Counted from the first letter of the stretch, positions 1 to 9,201 are shown. The stretch is DNA of 64,000 nucleotides from Bog-756 sp963741055 (GCA_963741055.1 CAVUGU010000018.1:1-64000), one strand, 5' to 3'. Notes: a model not told the origin generated them from the sequence alone. Made by a program: numbers and translations.

Positions 1-10
1 AGGTGACTCA

Positions 11-445
11 ATGGAGACGCTCTACGACCATGCCGGGGGAGACGAGGCCCTTCACCGCCTCGAAGACATCTTCTACGACAAGGTCCTTGCCGATCCGCTC
101 CTCGGGAGGACACTGTTCACCGAGAAGGTCCCGACCCACGTTGACCACTTGACGTGGTTCACCGCGGAGTCATTTGGAGGTCCCGACCGATTCAGCCAGC
201 AGCTCGGATTTCAGTACCTCATCGACACTCACCGGCACTTGCACATCAGTGACGAGCAGAAGTCACGCTTTGTGACCCTCTACCTGGAGGCGCTCGACGA
301 GGCAGGTCTTCCCGACGACGAGTCCTTCCGAGAAGCGGTGCGATCACATCTGGAGTTCGGCGCGGAGGTGGCGCAGCAGAACTCGTGGGCGGAGATCGAC
401 GCCGAGCTAGATCCGATCCGTGAGGTTCCCAACTGGACATGGTGA
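11..445 (+). CDS. Group II truncated hemoglobin
   Basis: A 144-residue globin of the truncated (2-on-2) family, the usual length for group II members. These heme proteins bind O2 or NO and are linked to oxygen sensing or nitrosative stress. The block DHLTWFTAESFGGP (about residues 45-58) and the THRHLHIS stretch (73-80), holding the probable proximal His74, match the family pattern. The ATG has a short AGGTG purine run ending 5 bases upstream, so the gene appears complete even though it starts at the window edge. Its end overlaps or abuts the next gene, a hydrolase-cyclase fusion, so the two are probably co-transcribed. Confidence 0.88.
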   Translation: METLYDHAGGDEALHRLEDIFYDKVLADPLLGRTLFTEKVPTHVDHLTWFTAESFGGPDRFSQQLGFQYLIDTHRHLHISDEQKSRFVTLYLEALDEAGLPDDESFREAVRSHLEFGAEVAQQNSWAEIDAELDPIREVPNWTW

Positions 446-491
446 CCTCAAGACCCTCAATCGAGCACCGTGTATCAGTGGTTGGCAGACT

Positions 492-1838
492 GTGACCGTG
501 TCAGAAGTACCCGAAACTCGCTATGCCAAGACTCGTGACGGTGTCCACATCGCCTACGAAGTGCTCGGCGAAGGCCCGTTTGACCTGATTTTTGCCAACA
601 GCTGGTGCTCCCACGCCGAGTTCTCGTGGAGCAACCCGACCATTGCACGGTTCTATGAACGGCTCTCTTCGTTCTGCCGCCTGGTGCTGTTCGACAAGCG
701 GGGCACGGGCTCTTCGGACCCGATGACTGGTGTGCCGACCATGGAGGACCGGATGGACGACATCCGGGCGGTCATGGACGCGGTCGGCATCGAACGGGCC
801 GCGTTGCTCGGAGGCTCAGAGGGCGCTGCGACGTGTGCGGTCTTTGCTGCCACCTTCCCGGAGCGCACCTCCGCGTTGGTGATGTTCAGCCCGTTCATCA
901 TCGGAATGGCTGATGACGAGTGTCCCTGGGCGTGGACACCTGAGTTCTGGGACTTGGTGAAGGACACCATGGCCGAGACGTGGGGAACCCCAGATGGAAG
1001 TGGTGTCGAGTTCGTCACTCCAAGTTTGACGGGGAACCAAGCGGCTATGGAGTGGTATGGGCGGTACTTCCGAGCAGCCTGCAGTCCCGCCCTAGCCGTC
1101 GCCTTGCTCAGCGTGAACACGGAGATCGACATTCGTCCCGTGTTGTCGACCATCAACGTGCCCACATTGGTCTTGCACCGCCGCGACGAGACCTGGGTCA
1201 ACATCGACTATGGCCGCTACGCCGCGACCAAGATCTCGGGGGCGCGACTGGTGGAGCTGGAAGGCACCGACCACTACCCGTGGGAGCAGGATGCCGAAGC
1301 GCTGGTTGGTGAGATCCAAGAGTTCCTGACCGGGGAGCGCATCGAGCCCACCGACGACCGGGTCCTGGCGACGATCCTCTTCACCGACATCGTCGACTCG
1401 ACCGCGATGGCTGCTCGTTCGGGGGACCGACCTTGGACTGAGCTGCTCGACGCACACGACACCATGGTTCGCCGGCAGCTCACACGCTTCGCAGGCAAAG
1501 AGATAAAGACGACCGGGGACGGCTTCCTCGCGACCTTCGACGGACCCGCCCGGGCGATCAAGGCGGCGCTGGCCATTCGCGAAGGAGGGACTCGACTCGG
1601 GGTCGATATCCGGGCTGGGTTGCACACCGGAGAGATAGAACGCCGCGGCGCCGATGTTGGCGGCATCGCCGTTCACCTCGGGCAGAGGGTGTCGGCCATC
1701 GCAGGCCCTCGGGAGGTCGTGGTCTCCTCAACCGTCAAGGATTTGGTGGCCGGTTCGGGCATCGAGTTCGAGGATCGGGGAGCACACCAGCTGAAGGGCG
1801 TGCCGGGCGTATGGCACCTTTTTGCGGTGGCAGGATGA
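492..1838 (+). CDS. Alpha/beta hydrolase fused to class III adenylate/guanylate cyclase
   Basis: Two-domain protein of about 448 residues. The N-terminal half is an alpha/beta hydrolase with a GGSEG nucleophile elbow (near residue 109) and a late DHYPW motif that would supply the catalytic His. The C-terminal part, from about residue 285, is a class III nucleotidyl cyclase with metal-binding ILFTDIVDST and TTGDGFLATF motifs. Such hydrolase-cyclase proteins are known in actinobacteria. I infer that a small-molecule-sensing or hydrolysing module controls cAMP synthesis. A GTG at 492 is chosen because homology begins just after it (SEVPETRYAKT); a GTG at 420 would overlap the globin and add 24 unconvincing residues. 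Confidence 0.88.
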   Translation: MTVSEVPETRYAKTRDGVHIAYEVLGEGPFDLIFANSWCSHAEFSWSNPTIARFYERLSSFCRLVLFDKRGTGSSDPMTGVPTMEDRMDDIRAVMDAVGIERAALLGGSEGAATCAVFAATFPERTSALVMFSPFIIGMADDECPWAWTPEFWDLVKDTMAETWGTPDGSGVEFVTPSLTGNQAAMEWYGRYFRAACSPALAVALLSVNTEIDIRPVLSTINVPTLVLHRRDETWVNIDYGRYAATKISGARLVELEGTDHYPWEQDAEALVGEIQEFLTGERIEPTDDRVLATILFTDIVDSTAMAARSGDRPWTELLDAHDTMVRRQLTRFAGKEIKTTGDGFLATFDGPARAIKAALAIREGGTRLGVDIRAGLHTGEIERRGADVGGIAVHLGQRVSAIAGPREVVVSSTVKDLVAGSGIEFEDRGAHQLKGVPGVWHLFAVAG

Positions 1839-2079
1839 AGTCGTAGATCATGCGGCGCCACGCAGAGTCGTCGGGAGGTACGCCGCAAAGAGAGGGGAAG
1901 GGTGGAGCGTCGGGAGCAGGCCTCAGACGCCCCGGGACCTGAGTGCCTGAACACACTCCGGGGTCGGCCGGCGGGCCACGTCATCCAGGATAATGACCGG
2001 GTGGAGACGAGCCTGTCGTGACCAAAATGTCTCCCGGCTCGGCTCCGACCTCCTCGATGGCTCCCATGGGGACTCCGCT

Positions 2080-2406
2080 GTGACCGATTCGGAACCTGTC
2101 ACGAGGGTGCGAGTCTCGCCGTCGGACGTCGTCATCGAGGTGGGGGAGGGTGAGCCTCTCATGAAGGCGGCCGAGAGGGCCGGGTACCACTGGCCGACCG
2201 TCTGTCATGGACACGCGGAATGCACGGCATGCTGGATCGAGGTGAACGACTCGGATGCCTTCGAGACTCCTGCGCCGCTCGAACTCGGTGCGCTCAAACT
2301 CTTCGAGGGACGCTCGTTCTACGCGGGCATGAACATCAGGCTTGCCTGCCAGGCGCGTCCGCTCCGCGATACGACGGTGACCAAGCGCGGCGTCAGACCA
2401 GCATGA
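2080..2406 (+). CDS. 2Fe-2S plant/adrenodoxin-type ferredoxin
   Basis: A small ferredoxin of about 108 residues. The motif CHGHAECTAC followed by a later Cys in RLACQARP gives the C-x5-C-x2-C...C pattern that binds a [2Fe-2S] cluster. It would carry single electrons in the cytoplasm. It ends 12 bases before the convergent Rieske oxygenase gene, and supplying electrons to that enzyme is the obvious inferred role. I see no ferredoxin reductase nearby. The GTG at 2080 fits the start of homology; an upstream ATG at 1993 would add 29 unrelated residues. Confidence 0.85.
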   Translation: MTDSEPVTRVRVSPSDVVIEVGEGEPLMKAAERAGYHWPTVCHGHAECTACWIEVNDSDAFETPAPLELGALKLFEGRSFYAGMNIRLACQARPLRDTTVTKRGVRPA

Positions 2407-2418
2407 TGACTGGTCGCC

Positions 2419-3750
2419 TCACTCCGAGAGGTAGTGATCGAGCACCTGGTGGTGGTGGATCAGGTTGGCCTCCTGCACCGGGTTGAGAAGGGCGCCGCGG
2501 AAACCCCGAGACTTCATACCCCGAGTAACCCTGATCAGGTTGCCGAAATCCTGGTTGTTGATAGGGCCCCAGTCCTTTTCAGTCCAGTCCTCGTAGAACT
2601 TGCGCTCGATGGGTCTTGCCTCTTTCTCGAGCGGCACCCACTCGAGAGCCCAGTAATCGAGCAGCGTGCTGTCTGGATCGAGGCCGTTCGGCCTTGCACG
2701 GTAGATCGTCGCGTTCCCATGGGTGATCGGACCAAGGAGGTTCGGGAACAGGTGGATCGTTCCGGAACCGCGAAGGTCCCTATCGGTGAGGCCCTCGACG
2801 TCGATCCCGCGGCGGCGCATGGCGTTGAGCCGGAGCTCGTCGAACACCTTCCCGATGCTCTTCCCGGGAGGCGGACCGTTCTTCTTGAGATCCTCGAGGA
2901 CCGCTTGGTCCTCACGGGGGAAGAGACCGGCGACCGCGTCGATACGCTCGGCGAGCACCTCCGCGGGGTTGACCTCCTCGCGCTGGATGCCTAACCGCGG
3001 GCTCGGCCCCGCCTCCCTCATGCGCTCGTCCGGGACGTAGTAGCAGCTGTGTTTTCCGATCTGGTCGTAGGTGAACAGGGTGTCGTTGAACCAAGTCAGC
3101 ATCTGTGGATGGAGAGCCTGGGGGTGGTAGCTCTCGTTGAAGGCGTCAACTGCCGCCTTCCAGTTGCACTCGAAAACGATCGTCCGGTACGAGCGGAACC
3201 GGAGGTTGTGAAACCGGTAGGTCGCGTAGCGTTCCGGGATGGCGCCAAGGAAGGAATCGAAGGGTTCGCAGTTCGGGTCCATGTTGACGAAGACGAACCC
3301 GCCCCATCGACCTACCTGCACCTCGCCGAGGCAGACCAAGTCGTCGGTCATCGTTTGAGGGAAGTCGTCGCGATCGACCACCTCCGAGATCTGGCCTTCG
3401 AGGCTCCAACGCCACCCGTGGTAGGGGCAGCGGATCTGGGATGTGGCAAAGCTGCCGACGCCCGATGCGAGGCGGGTGCCACGATGCGGACAGGTGTTGA
3501 AGTACGCCTTGATGTCTTCTTCGGCGGTACGCACGACGAGGATCGACTGGTCCCCGATCACGTACTCGAGGAAATCACCCGTGCCGGGGATTTCCTCCTC
3601 GCGGCACGCCACCTGCCAGACGCGAGGCCACAGACGGTCCATCTCGAGGTCGAAGAAGTCCTGGGAGGTGTATCGACCGCCAGGCACGGCAACCGTCCCA
3701 CCCACTTCTCGCAACGCAAATCGATCGTCGGCGATAACCATCGGGGTCAT
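2419..3750 (-). CDS. Rieske non-heme iron oxygenase, alpha subunit
   Basis: 443 residues, the normal length for the large subunit of an aromatic ring-hydroxylating or related Rieske oxygenase. The N-terminal Rieske domain has Cys87, His89, Cys108 and His111 (CPHRG...CPYHGW). The C-terminal catalytic domain has FNESYHPQALH, which supplies two His ligands for the mononuclear iron. The substrate cannot be read from the sequence. No small beta subunit follows, so it is probably an alpha-only oligomer. It lies 12 bases downstream of the enoyl-CoA hydratase on the same strand and converges with a ferredoxin gene. Together they suggest a catabolic module for an aromatic or steroid-like compound. Confidence 0.9.
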   Translation of the reverse strand: MTPMVIADDRFALREVGGTVAVPGGRYTSQDFFDLEMDRLWPRVWQVACREEEIPGTGDFLEYVIGDQSILVVRTAEEDIKAYFNTCPHRGTRLASGVGSFATSQIRCPYHGWRWSLEGQISEVVDRDDFPQTMTDDLVCLGEVQVGRWGGFVFVNMDPNCEPFDSFLGAIPERYATYRFHNLRFRSYRTIVFECNWKAAVDAFNESYHPQALHPQMLTWFNDTLFTYDQIGKHSCYYVPDERMREAGPSPRLGIQREEVNPAEVLAERIDAVAGLFPREDQAVLEDLKKNGPPPGKSIGKVFDELRLNAMRRRGIDVEGLTDRDLRGSGTIHLFPNLLGPITHGNATIYRARPNGLDPDSTLLDYWALEWVPLEKEARPIERKFYEDWTEKDWGPINNQDFGNLIRVTRGMKSRGFRGALLNPVQEANLIHHHQVLDHYLSE

Positions 3751-3762
3751 TGTTTCCTGCTG

Positions 3763-4566
3763 TCACCGTCCGCGCCACTGCGGTGGGCGTTTCTCGAGGA
3801 AAGCGCTGAGGCCTTCGGTGACATCCTCGGTCTGGAGCAGACGACGTCCGATCCGAGCCTCGATCTCGTACGCGCCGGCGAGTCCGTTGGGCGCCGAGAG
3901 ACCACGCAACACCGCTTCCTTGGTCGCCTGCACGGCCAGTGGCGCGTTCGCGGCGATCTCGCCAGCCCACATGCTTGCTCGATCCCCGAGTTGGTCGGCG
4001 GGCACCACTTCGTTGAGAAGACCGAGCTCGAGAGCCCGCTCCGCGCTGACGGTCCGGCCAGTGAGGAGCAACTCCATCGCCGCGGGCCAGCCGATCTGCC
4101 GAGGGAGTCGGGCCGTGGTACCGCCGTCCGCGATCAACCCGCGCCTGGGCTCTGGAAGCCCGAAAGTCGCATTCGGCGTGGCGAGGCGAATGTCAGTGCC
4201 GCCGAGAAGGTCCATGCCGCCGGCCAGGCACGGCCCGTCGACGGCAGCGATGATCGGTTTGTAGATCTCGAGCGTGAGGAGCACCGCATCGGTCCCGACC
4301 GACAGCGGGATGCCCCGATGCTCACTACGACCCTCGGCGGTCAGGCGCTGAGCGAGCGGGATGAAGTCCCGAAGGTCCGCACCAGAGCAGAAGGAACCAG
4401 GGACCCCGGTGACGATGGCCACCCACGCGTCCGGATCGGCATCGAAGCGGCCCCAGGCAGCGGCAAGCTCGGCGAAGTGGAGTAGGTCGAGGGCGTTTCG
4501 CCTTTCGGGGCGGTCGATGACAATTCGAACGACATGATCGGTGTCGAGCTCGTACTGGACGGACAT
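3763..4566 (-). CDS. Enoyl-CoA hydratase/isomerase (crotonase) family
   Basis: 267 residues, typical for crotonases, which hydrate or isomerise acyl-CoA thioesters. GSFCSGADL and GPCLAGGMDLLGG form the CoA and oxyanion-hole region, and PEPRRGLIADGGTT follows. Where classical hydratases have a catalytic Glu in the GGxxEL block, this protein has Asp (GGMDLLGG), so the exact reaction may differ. The start is the ATG at 4566 (MSVQYELD), where family similarity begins. It is probably co-transcribed with the Rieske oxygenase 12 bases downstream. A near-palindrome at 4622-4635 lies in its promoter region. Confidence 0.88.
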   Translation of the reverse strand: MSVQYELDTDHVVRIVIDRPERRNALDLLHFAELAAAWGRFDADPDAWVAIVTGVPGSFCSGADLRDFIPLAQRLTAEGRSEHRGIPLSVGTDAVLLTLEIYKPIIAAVDGPCLAGGMDLLGGTDIRLATPNATFGLPEPRRGLIADGGTTARLPRQIGWPAAMELLLTGRTVSAERALELGLLNEVVPADQLGDRASMWAGEIAANAPLAVQATKEAVLRGLSAPNGLAGAYEIEARIGRRLLQTEDVTEGLSAFLEKRPPQWRGR

Positions 4567-4621
4567 GGCACCAGCTTGCACGGTCGCAAAGACCGACGTG
4601 ATCCAATCGGAGGCCGTACTA

Positions 4622-4635
4622 GTTGTATACGCAAC
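4622..4635. promoter_or_regulatory. Near-palindromic candidate operator upstream of the enoyl-CoA hydratase
   Basis: The 14-mer gttgtatacgcaac has matching outer arms (GTTG/CAAC) around a TA-containing centre. It sits 56 bases upstream of the hydratase start, in the 207-base gap shared with the divergent gene at 4774. It could bind a TetR- or FadR-type regulator, but the regulator is not identified. Confidence 0.25.
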
Positions 4636-4773
4636 GAGAGGGAGGGCCGGACGCGGGCCGAGCGAGGCTCTCGGCACGCACATTGGCGTGATGCCGACAG
4701 CGCACCCCTGCTCCTGATCGACTGCGGATGATCTCTCGTCGTCATCCGGATCGAGTGTGCAATCATCACCCCA

Positions 4774-5145
4774 ATGGCAGCGTCGGTGGAGCGATACCTG
4801 GCCGCGTTGGACGAACAGGACTGGTCTGGGCTTGCAGCAACGCTGACCGACGGTGACTTCGAAAGAATCGGTCCGTATTGTGACGTCGTTCCGTCGAAAA
4901 CGGAATACGTCGCATACTTGGATCGGGTGGTCTCGAGCCTCCCGGAGTATCGGCTCACCCCTGAGCGGGTTGTGAGCACCGAGGGCGTGGTCTACGCCGA
5001 GATCACCGAGTCCTGTGTCCACGCGGGAGAAAAGATGGCGTTCCCCGAGGTGCTCGTCTTCGACCTGGCTGACGACGGGCTCATCCGTCGGATCCAGGTG
5101 TACATGATGCAGCCCGGGGAGGAGCCCGGCGGGGCGGATTCTTAG
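4774..5145 (+). CDS. SnoaL/NTF2-like fold protein
   Basis: 123 residues with the pattern of the NTF2-like superfamily: an N-terminal helix (ERYLAALDEQDW), a middle segment (SLPEYRLTPERVV) and final strands with EVLVFDLADDGLIRRIQVYM. Members include polyketide cyclases, ketosteroid isomerases and many orphan ligand-binding proteins, so no reaction can be assigned. It is divergent from the enoyl-CoA hydratase and converges with another NTF2-like gene 16 bases away. Confidence 0.75.
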   Translation: MAASVERYLAALDEQDWSGLAATLTDGDFERIGPYCDVVPSKTEYVAYLDRVVSSLPEYRLTPERVVSTEGVVYAEITESCVHAGEKMAFPEVLVFDLADDGLIRRIQVYMMQPGEEPGGADS

Positions 5146-5161
5146 CCGAGCGGGAGCAGGG

Positions 5162-5590
5162 CTACGAGCCGGTCAGATAGCCACGCTCGAGGTAGGGGAA
5201 ATCCGCAATCTCGCTGTCGGCGATGCCATCGTTGAAGTAGGCACGCACTTCCGAGATCATCCCGTCGCGGATCAAGTACCACTCGGTTCCGCGGGACATC
5301 ACCCATTGAGTACTACCGGGCGGCCGCCAACGGCAGCTCCACTCGCTCACCACCACGTCGCCGGAGGCAATGATCTCGTCGATCCGCCAGGTTGGGTCGA
5401 GCCTCCGCTTGAACGAGCGCCAAAACCGCGCAAGGTGCTCGGAGCTCCTGATCGTGTCGTAGCTCTCGGGAAGGAAGTAGTGGACGACGTCATCGGCGAG
5501 CGTCTTGGGTGAATCGTCCAGTTCGCCGTTCTTGCATTTGTCGAAGTAGCGCCGGACGACCTCGACGTTGTGCTCCTCGGCGGCTTCCAT
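5162..5590 (-). CDS. SnoaL-like (NTF2-fold) protein
   Basis: 142 residues with a second NTF2-like pattern: VRRYFDKCKNGELDD at the N terminus, RIDEIIASGDVVVSEW in the middle and YLIRDGMISEVRAYFND near the end. The last segment is typical of the SnoaL/limonene-epoxide-hydrolase-like group. It probably binds or isomerises a small hydrophobic molecule; the substrate is unknown. The ATG at 5590 is the natural start. Its 3' end faces the other NTF2-like gene. Confidence 0.75.
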   Translation of the reverse strand: MEAAEEHNVEVVRRYFDKCKNGELDDSPKTLADDVVHYFLPESYDTIRSSEHLARFWRSFKRRLDPTWRIDEIIASGDVVVSEWSCRWRPPGSTQWVMSRGTEWYLIRDGMISEVRAYFNDGIADSEIADFPYLERGYLTGS

Positions 5591-5699
5591 GGCGCAACCC
5601 TCCGACGGTGTGAGCCTGGCGTACAGATGGTATCAATCCGTCCGTTCCGGAGCGTCCTTGCGAACTATCTTCGGTCGACGTCCCGCTCGGAGGCGCACC

Positions 5700-6257
5700 A
5701 TGGCCAAGCTCATCTACATCGCGAACGCGTCACTCGACGGTTACAGCGAAGACCGAGACGGTCGCATCGACTGGGGTCCCCCTGATGAGGAGTACTTCAG
5801 CTTCATCAACGACCTTCAGCGCCCCGTCGGCACCTATCTCTACGGACGACGGATGTATGAGGCGATGGTCTACTGGGAGACCGCACCCGTCGCTGACCAG
5901 CCACCCTGGATCGTTGACTTCACCGACATGTGGCGAGCGGCCGACAAGGTCGTCTTCTCGAAGACTCTGGCATCGGTGTCGAGCGACCGGACCACGGTCG
6001 AGCGGGAGTTCAACGTCGAGGCGATTCGGCAGATGAAGGTTGGCGAAACTCGAGATCTGACGGTGGGCGGAGCCGATCTCGCTGCTCAAGCGTTCGAGGC
6101 GGGCTTGGTGGACGAATGTCACTTGTTCTTCTGGCCGGTCGTGCTGGGAGGCGGGAAACACGCTCTCCCCAGACACGGGCGCCTCGATCTTCAACTGGTC
6201 GACGAGCGCCGCTCCGGTAGGGGAGTCGTTCACCTTCACTACCGCGTCGGCCAGTGA
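5700..6257 (+). CDS. RibD C-terminal/dihydrofolate reductase-like protein
   Basis: 185 residues from the ATG at 5700. MAKLIYIANASLDGY, TYLYGRRMYEAMVYW and DLTVGGADLAAQAFEAGLVDECHL are hallmarks of the RibD_C/DHFR superfamily, NADPH-binding reductases often annotated as dihydrofolate reductase family. Most such orphans are not true folate or riboflavin enzymes, so the substrate is left open. The C-terminal PVVLGGGK loop is intact. In-frame upstream sequence from 5568 lacks family similarity and was left out. Confidence 0.85.
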   Translation: MAKLIYIANASLDGYSEDRDGRIDWGPPDEEYFSFINDLQRPVGTYLYGRRMYEAMVYWETAPVADQPPWIVDFTDMWRAADKVVFSKTLASVSSDRTTVEREFNVEAIRQMKVGETRDLTVGGADLAAQAFEAGLVDECHLFFWPVVLGGGKHALPRHGRLDLQLVDERRSGRGVVHLHYRVGQ

Positions 6258-6395
6258 GGATCTTCCGTCGGGACCATCAAGAACGTGCCGACACCGTGCG
6301 GCCCGAAGCCCCCGAAGCCCAGTAGGTGGGGCGATTCCGCTGTCCGGACCGGCACTCGAGGAGGCGGATCACCAGCCTGGGTAGTCTCGGGAGTG

Positions 6396-6602
6396 ATGAC
6401 CCCGGCCGACAGCGATCCCGACCAGGAGTCCGAGACCCAGGGTGCTGCGCCCGCTCCTGCGGCGGATCCGCCATCACGTCTGCGGGAGGCGGCGGCGGGA
6501 GTGACGGAAGCGCAAGCCTGGAAGGGGCAGCAGATGGCCAAGGGCTGGCGCAAGCTCGTGAACGCGCTACAGAGACGGAATGAGGGGGAGGGCTCGACCT
6601 AG
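6396..6602 (+). CDS. Small hypothetical protein
   Basis: 68 residues, strongly charged, with an acidic Pro/Ala-rich N terminus and a basic helix-like end (QMAKGWRKLVNALQRRN). I do not recognise it. A GGGAG stretch precedes the ATG with unusually short spacing; a GTG one codon earlier is also possible. No partner is evident. Confidence 0.4.
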   Translation: MTPADSDPDQESETQGAAPAPAADPPSRLREAAAGVTEAQAWKGQQMAKGWRKLVNALQRRNEGEGST

Positions 6603-6915
6603 TTTCGGCGGACCCTCCTGCCGGTCAGCAGCGGTGGTGCGCTGGCACCGAAGGTCCTGCGCGATCCGGTGGACTTCACCGCGACGGCCAATCCGGTGAA
6701 ATAGGCCAAGTTTGGATTGCTCGTCGGTCCTGCGGAACCCCGGATCCTCCTCGCGGTCCGGGGACTTGTAACGCGAGCTCGGGTCGATCCGTTTATCCGG
6801 GCAGGCCGTTCCCCTCTGACCGGTCGAGCGGGGTTCCGCCGCCCGGCTCCCGGTCCGGGGGGTGGGCCGGCTCCCGCGAAGCACACCTCGCCTCACGCTG
6901 CCGAGCATCTCGAGG
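6603..6915. other. Intergenic gap without a supported gene
   Basis: 313 bases between the 3' ends of the small hypothetical gene and the sulfotransferase. Short ORFs here are antisense or Arg/Pro-rich frame noise. I see no RNA gene or clear terminator. Confidence 0.5.
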
Positions 6916-7827
6916 TCAGATGGAAGGCGCGGGGAAGGCCGGCGGATCCGCCAGGTGAGCGAAGTTCGGCCACAGCGACAAGTCGATCGTGGGGCGCTCC
7001 GCCACCAGGCGCAGGACGTCCGGCGAGTAGAGACGAACCAGCTGCTGCACGACGAAGGGGTCGAGTCCGACCTTCGACTTCGAGGTATTGATCGGCATAC
7101 GGATCTCCGATGGGCGGAACGAATCGTCGACACCGAGGAAGCGGAACGTCTCACCCAGATACTCGGCGGGAGATCGGAGGCAGGCCTCGAACTGCAGCAC
7201 GAGCAAATCCTCCGGGGCGTAGGCCTCCTCCCACGGCCGGAGGACGTTCGCGTACATGCTGTTGGCGATCGATCGGTACCGAAGGCGCTCGCGGGCCTTT
7301 GACGGCATCTGACGCGACAGGTCCGAACGGTACCGCTCCACCGGGTCGCGCAGCATCACGAGCAGCTTCGCCCCAGGAGCGGCTGCGCGTAGCACGGGTG
7401 GAAGCCGGTAGGCGAACGCATAGTGCGGGGTCCACTCGCCGGTGATGGTGCCGTCCGGCTTCGGAAACCAGTCGCGGTAGGCCTCGGCATCCGCCAGCGT
7501 CACCTTCCCCGCGTCGAGTCGTTTGAGGAATTGGTCGTTGAAGTAGTTGAGCTCCTTCTCGTACTCGACGTGGATCTCGGGATGGGACATGAGCAGGCTG
7601 AACCACCACGTGGTACCGGACTTGGCCGCTCCGATGCCGACAAAGTCCGGTGGACCGGTCCGCATGCCCTCGGGAGGAGGTGGGGCAAGGGGCGCAGCGC
7701 CGGATGCCCAGGGTGCCTGCCTGCCGAGAGCATGGAGCACTCGGTGCTGAAATGAGGTCGGGCTCCGGAGGAACACGTACCTGACGGGATCGAGCATCCT
7801 GCCGCCGATCGGCGTATTCCTCTTCAT
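6916..7827 (-). CDS. PAPS-dependent sulfotransferase
   Basis: 303 residues. FVGIGAAKSGTTWWFSLL (about residues 63-80) is the 5'-phosphosulfate-binding loop and LLVMLRDPVERYRSDLS the 3'-phosphate-binding segment of the sulfotransferase superfamily. The enzyme would move a sulfuryl group from PAPS to a hydroxyl or amine, plausibly on a glycan or lipid. The nearest upstream same-strand gene is a glycosyltransferase, which supports a role in decorating a cell-surface or secreted glycoconjugate. The acceptor is not identifiable. Confidence 0.87.
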   Translation of the reverse strand: MKRNTPIGGRMLDPVRYVFLRSPTSFQHRVLHALGRQAPWASGAAPLAPPPPEGMRTGPPDFVGIGAAKSGTTWWFSLLMSHPEIHVEYEKELNYFNDQFLKRLDAGKVTLADAEAYRDWFPKPDGTITGEWTPHYAFAYRLPPVLRAAAPGAKLLVMLRDPVERYRSDLSRQMPSKARERLRYRSIANSMYANVLRPWEEAYAPEDLLVLQFEACLRSPAEYLGETFRFLGVDDSFRPSEIRMPINTSKSKVGLDPFVVQQLVRLYSPDVLRLVAERPTIDLSLWPNFAHLADPPAFPAPSI

Positions 7828-7998
7828 CGGTGACCGGCCCAGGCGTGGCCGCCGCGTGCGTTTCTTCCACGATCGCTCTCACGCCCTCACTCGGAGCAGA
7901 CGTCTGGGGATTGCGGCAGCACAGCCATCCATCGTATGGCGCGTGGAACACCTTCCCGAGGGGGGAGCGAGACCGGTCCATCGGCATGCCATCGCGGG

Positions 7999-9201
7999 TC
8001 AGCCCGGCCGGTCCGTCTCGCCTTCGGCACGCCCGTCACCGAGCACGCGGTCCCAAACGGCCTCGATCCGCTCGACCATCCCCTCGATCGGATGCGCCCG
8101 AGCCGCCGCAGCCCCCGCGGCTCCCATGGCCGCTCGTCGAGCCGGGTCTCCGAGCAGTTCGGAGATCACCAACGCAAGTCGTTCGACGTCGTCGACCGGC
8201 ACGAGTGCTCCGGTCATTCCGTCATCGATCAGCGAGCGTGGCCCGCTCGCGTCGAACGCGACGACGGCCTTCCCCGCGGCCTGAGACTCGACGACGGCCA
8301 ACCCGAAGGACTCGCGCTTGGCCAGGTGTACCACCAGGTCGGCTGCCGCTGTGATGTCGTCCTTCAGCTGGTCGGTCACGAAGCCCGGCAGCAGCACCCG
8401 TTCTTCGAGGCCGAGTTCGGCGCGCAGCGCGCGCACCCGGGCGGCGTATTGGCGGTCGCTCTCGCTCCCACAGATGACCGCCCGCACCTTCGGATGAACT
8501 TCGGCGATGCGTCCCATCGCGCGGAGCAACTCGGTCTGGGACTTCAGGTAGGTCAAGCGTCCGAACATCGCGAGCAGCGGCGCACCTTGGTCGATCCCCA
8601 GCTCACGCCGCGCCCGGTTCCCGTCGCCGTCGATGTTCGTATGGCGCGAGAGGTCGATACCCGGGAGGATCTCCTCGGTGGGGGTCGAACGCCGCAACGG
8701 CGTTCCCTCCTCCGCACGGTCGGTACCGAAGATCACGAAGTCGGGGTGGAGCGCCCCGACCAAATGAGCGATCGCGCGGCGCCGGGCGGTATAGAGACGG
8801 CGCTTCGACAGACCCGACAGTGGATCGAACACCATCCACACCACAGGGACTCGCGCCCGCTTGGCGGCCAAGGTGGCAAAGAGCAACGGGGCACTCCCGC
8901 TCGCGTGCACCAGTTCGATCTGCTCGCGACGAACGACCTCGGCCAGCTCTCGGACGACCCGGAAGACGTTGCGAAGATCACGCCAACGGGTCTGGGGCAC
9001 CACGGAGACGCGGATGCCCTCCTCGCGAAGGCGATTTGGCCACGGTCCTTGCTTCAACGATGCGACGACCACGCTGAAACGCCCGGTGTCGACACGATGG
9101 ACCAGCTCGTCGAGCATCATTTCGGCCCCGCCGGTGCACGACCCGGTCCCCTCGACGCACAGCACACGGCGTGGGCCCGCAGTCGCGTCCGATCCGCTCA
9201 C
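7999..9201 (-). CDS. GT4-family glycosyltransferase
   Basis: 400 residues with two Rossmann halves. The N-terminal acceptor domain contains GTGSCTGGAEMMLDELV. The C-terminal donor domain contains LLAMFGRLTYLKSQ and the family's E-x7-E signature in RESFGLAVVESQAAGK. It belongs to the retaining GT-B enzymes (GT4, wecF/pimB-like) that use nucleotide sugars. It lies upstream of the sulfotransferase on the same strand with a 171-base gap, and the two may act on the same surface glycan. Donor and acceptor are unknown. Confidence 0.9.
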   Translation of the reverse strand: MSGSDATAGPRRVLCVEGTGSCTGGAEMMLDELVHRVDTGRFSVVVASLKQGPWPNRLREEGIRVSVVPQTRWRDLRNVFRVVRELAEVVRREQIELVHASGSAPLLFATLAAKRARVPVVWMVFDPLSGLSKRRLYTARRRAIAHLVGALHPDFVIFGTDRAEEGTPLRRSTPTEEILPGIDLSRHTNIDGDGNRARRELGIDQGAPLLAMFGRLTYLKSQTELLRAMGRIAEVHPKVRAVICGSESDRQYAARVRALRAELGLEERVLLPGFVTDQLKDDITAAADLVVHLAKRESFGLAVVESQAAGKAVVAFDASGPRSLIDDGMTGALVPVDDVERLALVISELLGDPARRAAMGAAGAAAARAHPIEGMVERIEAVWDRVLGDGRAEGETDRPG

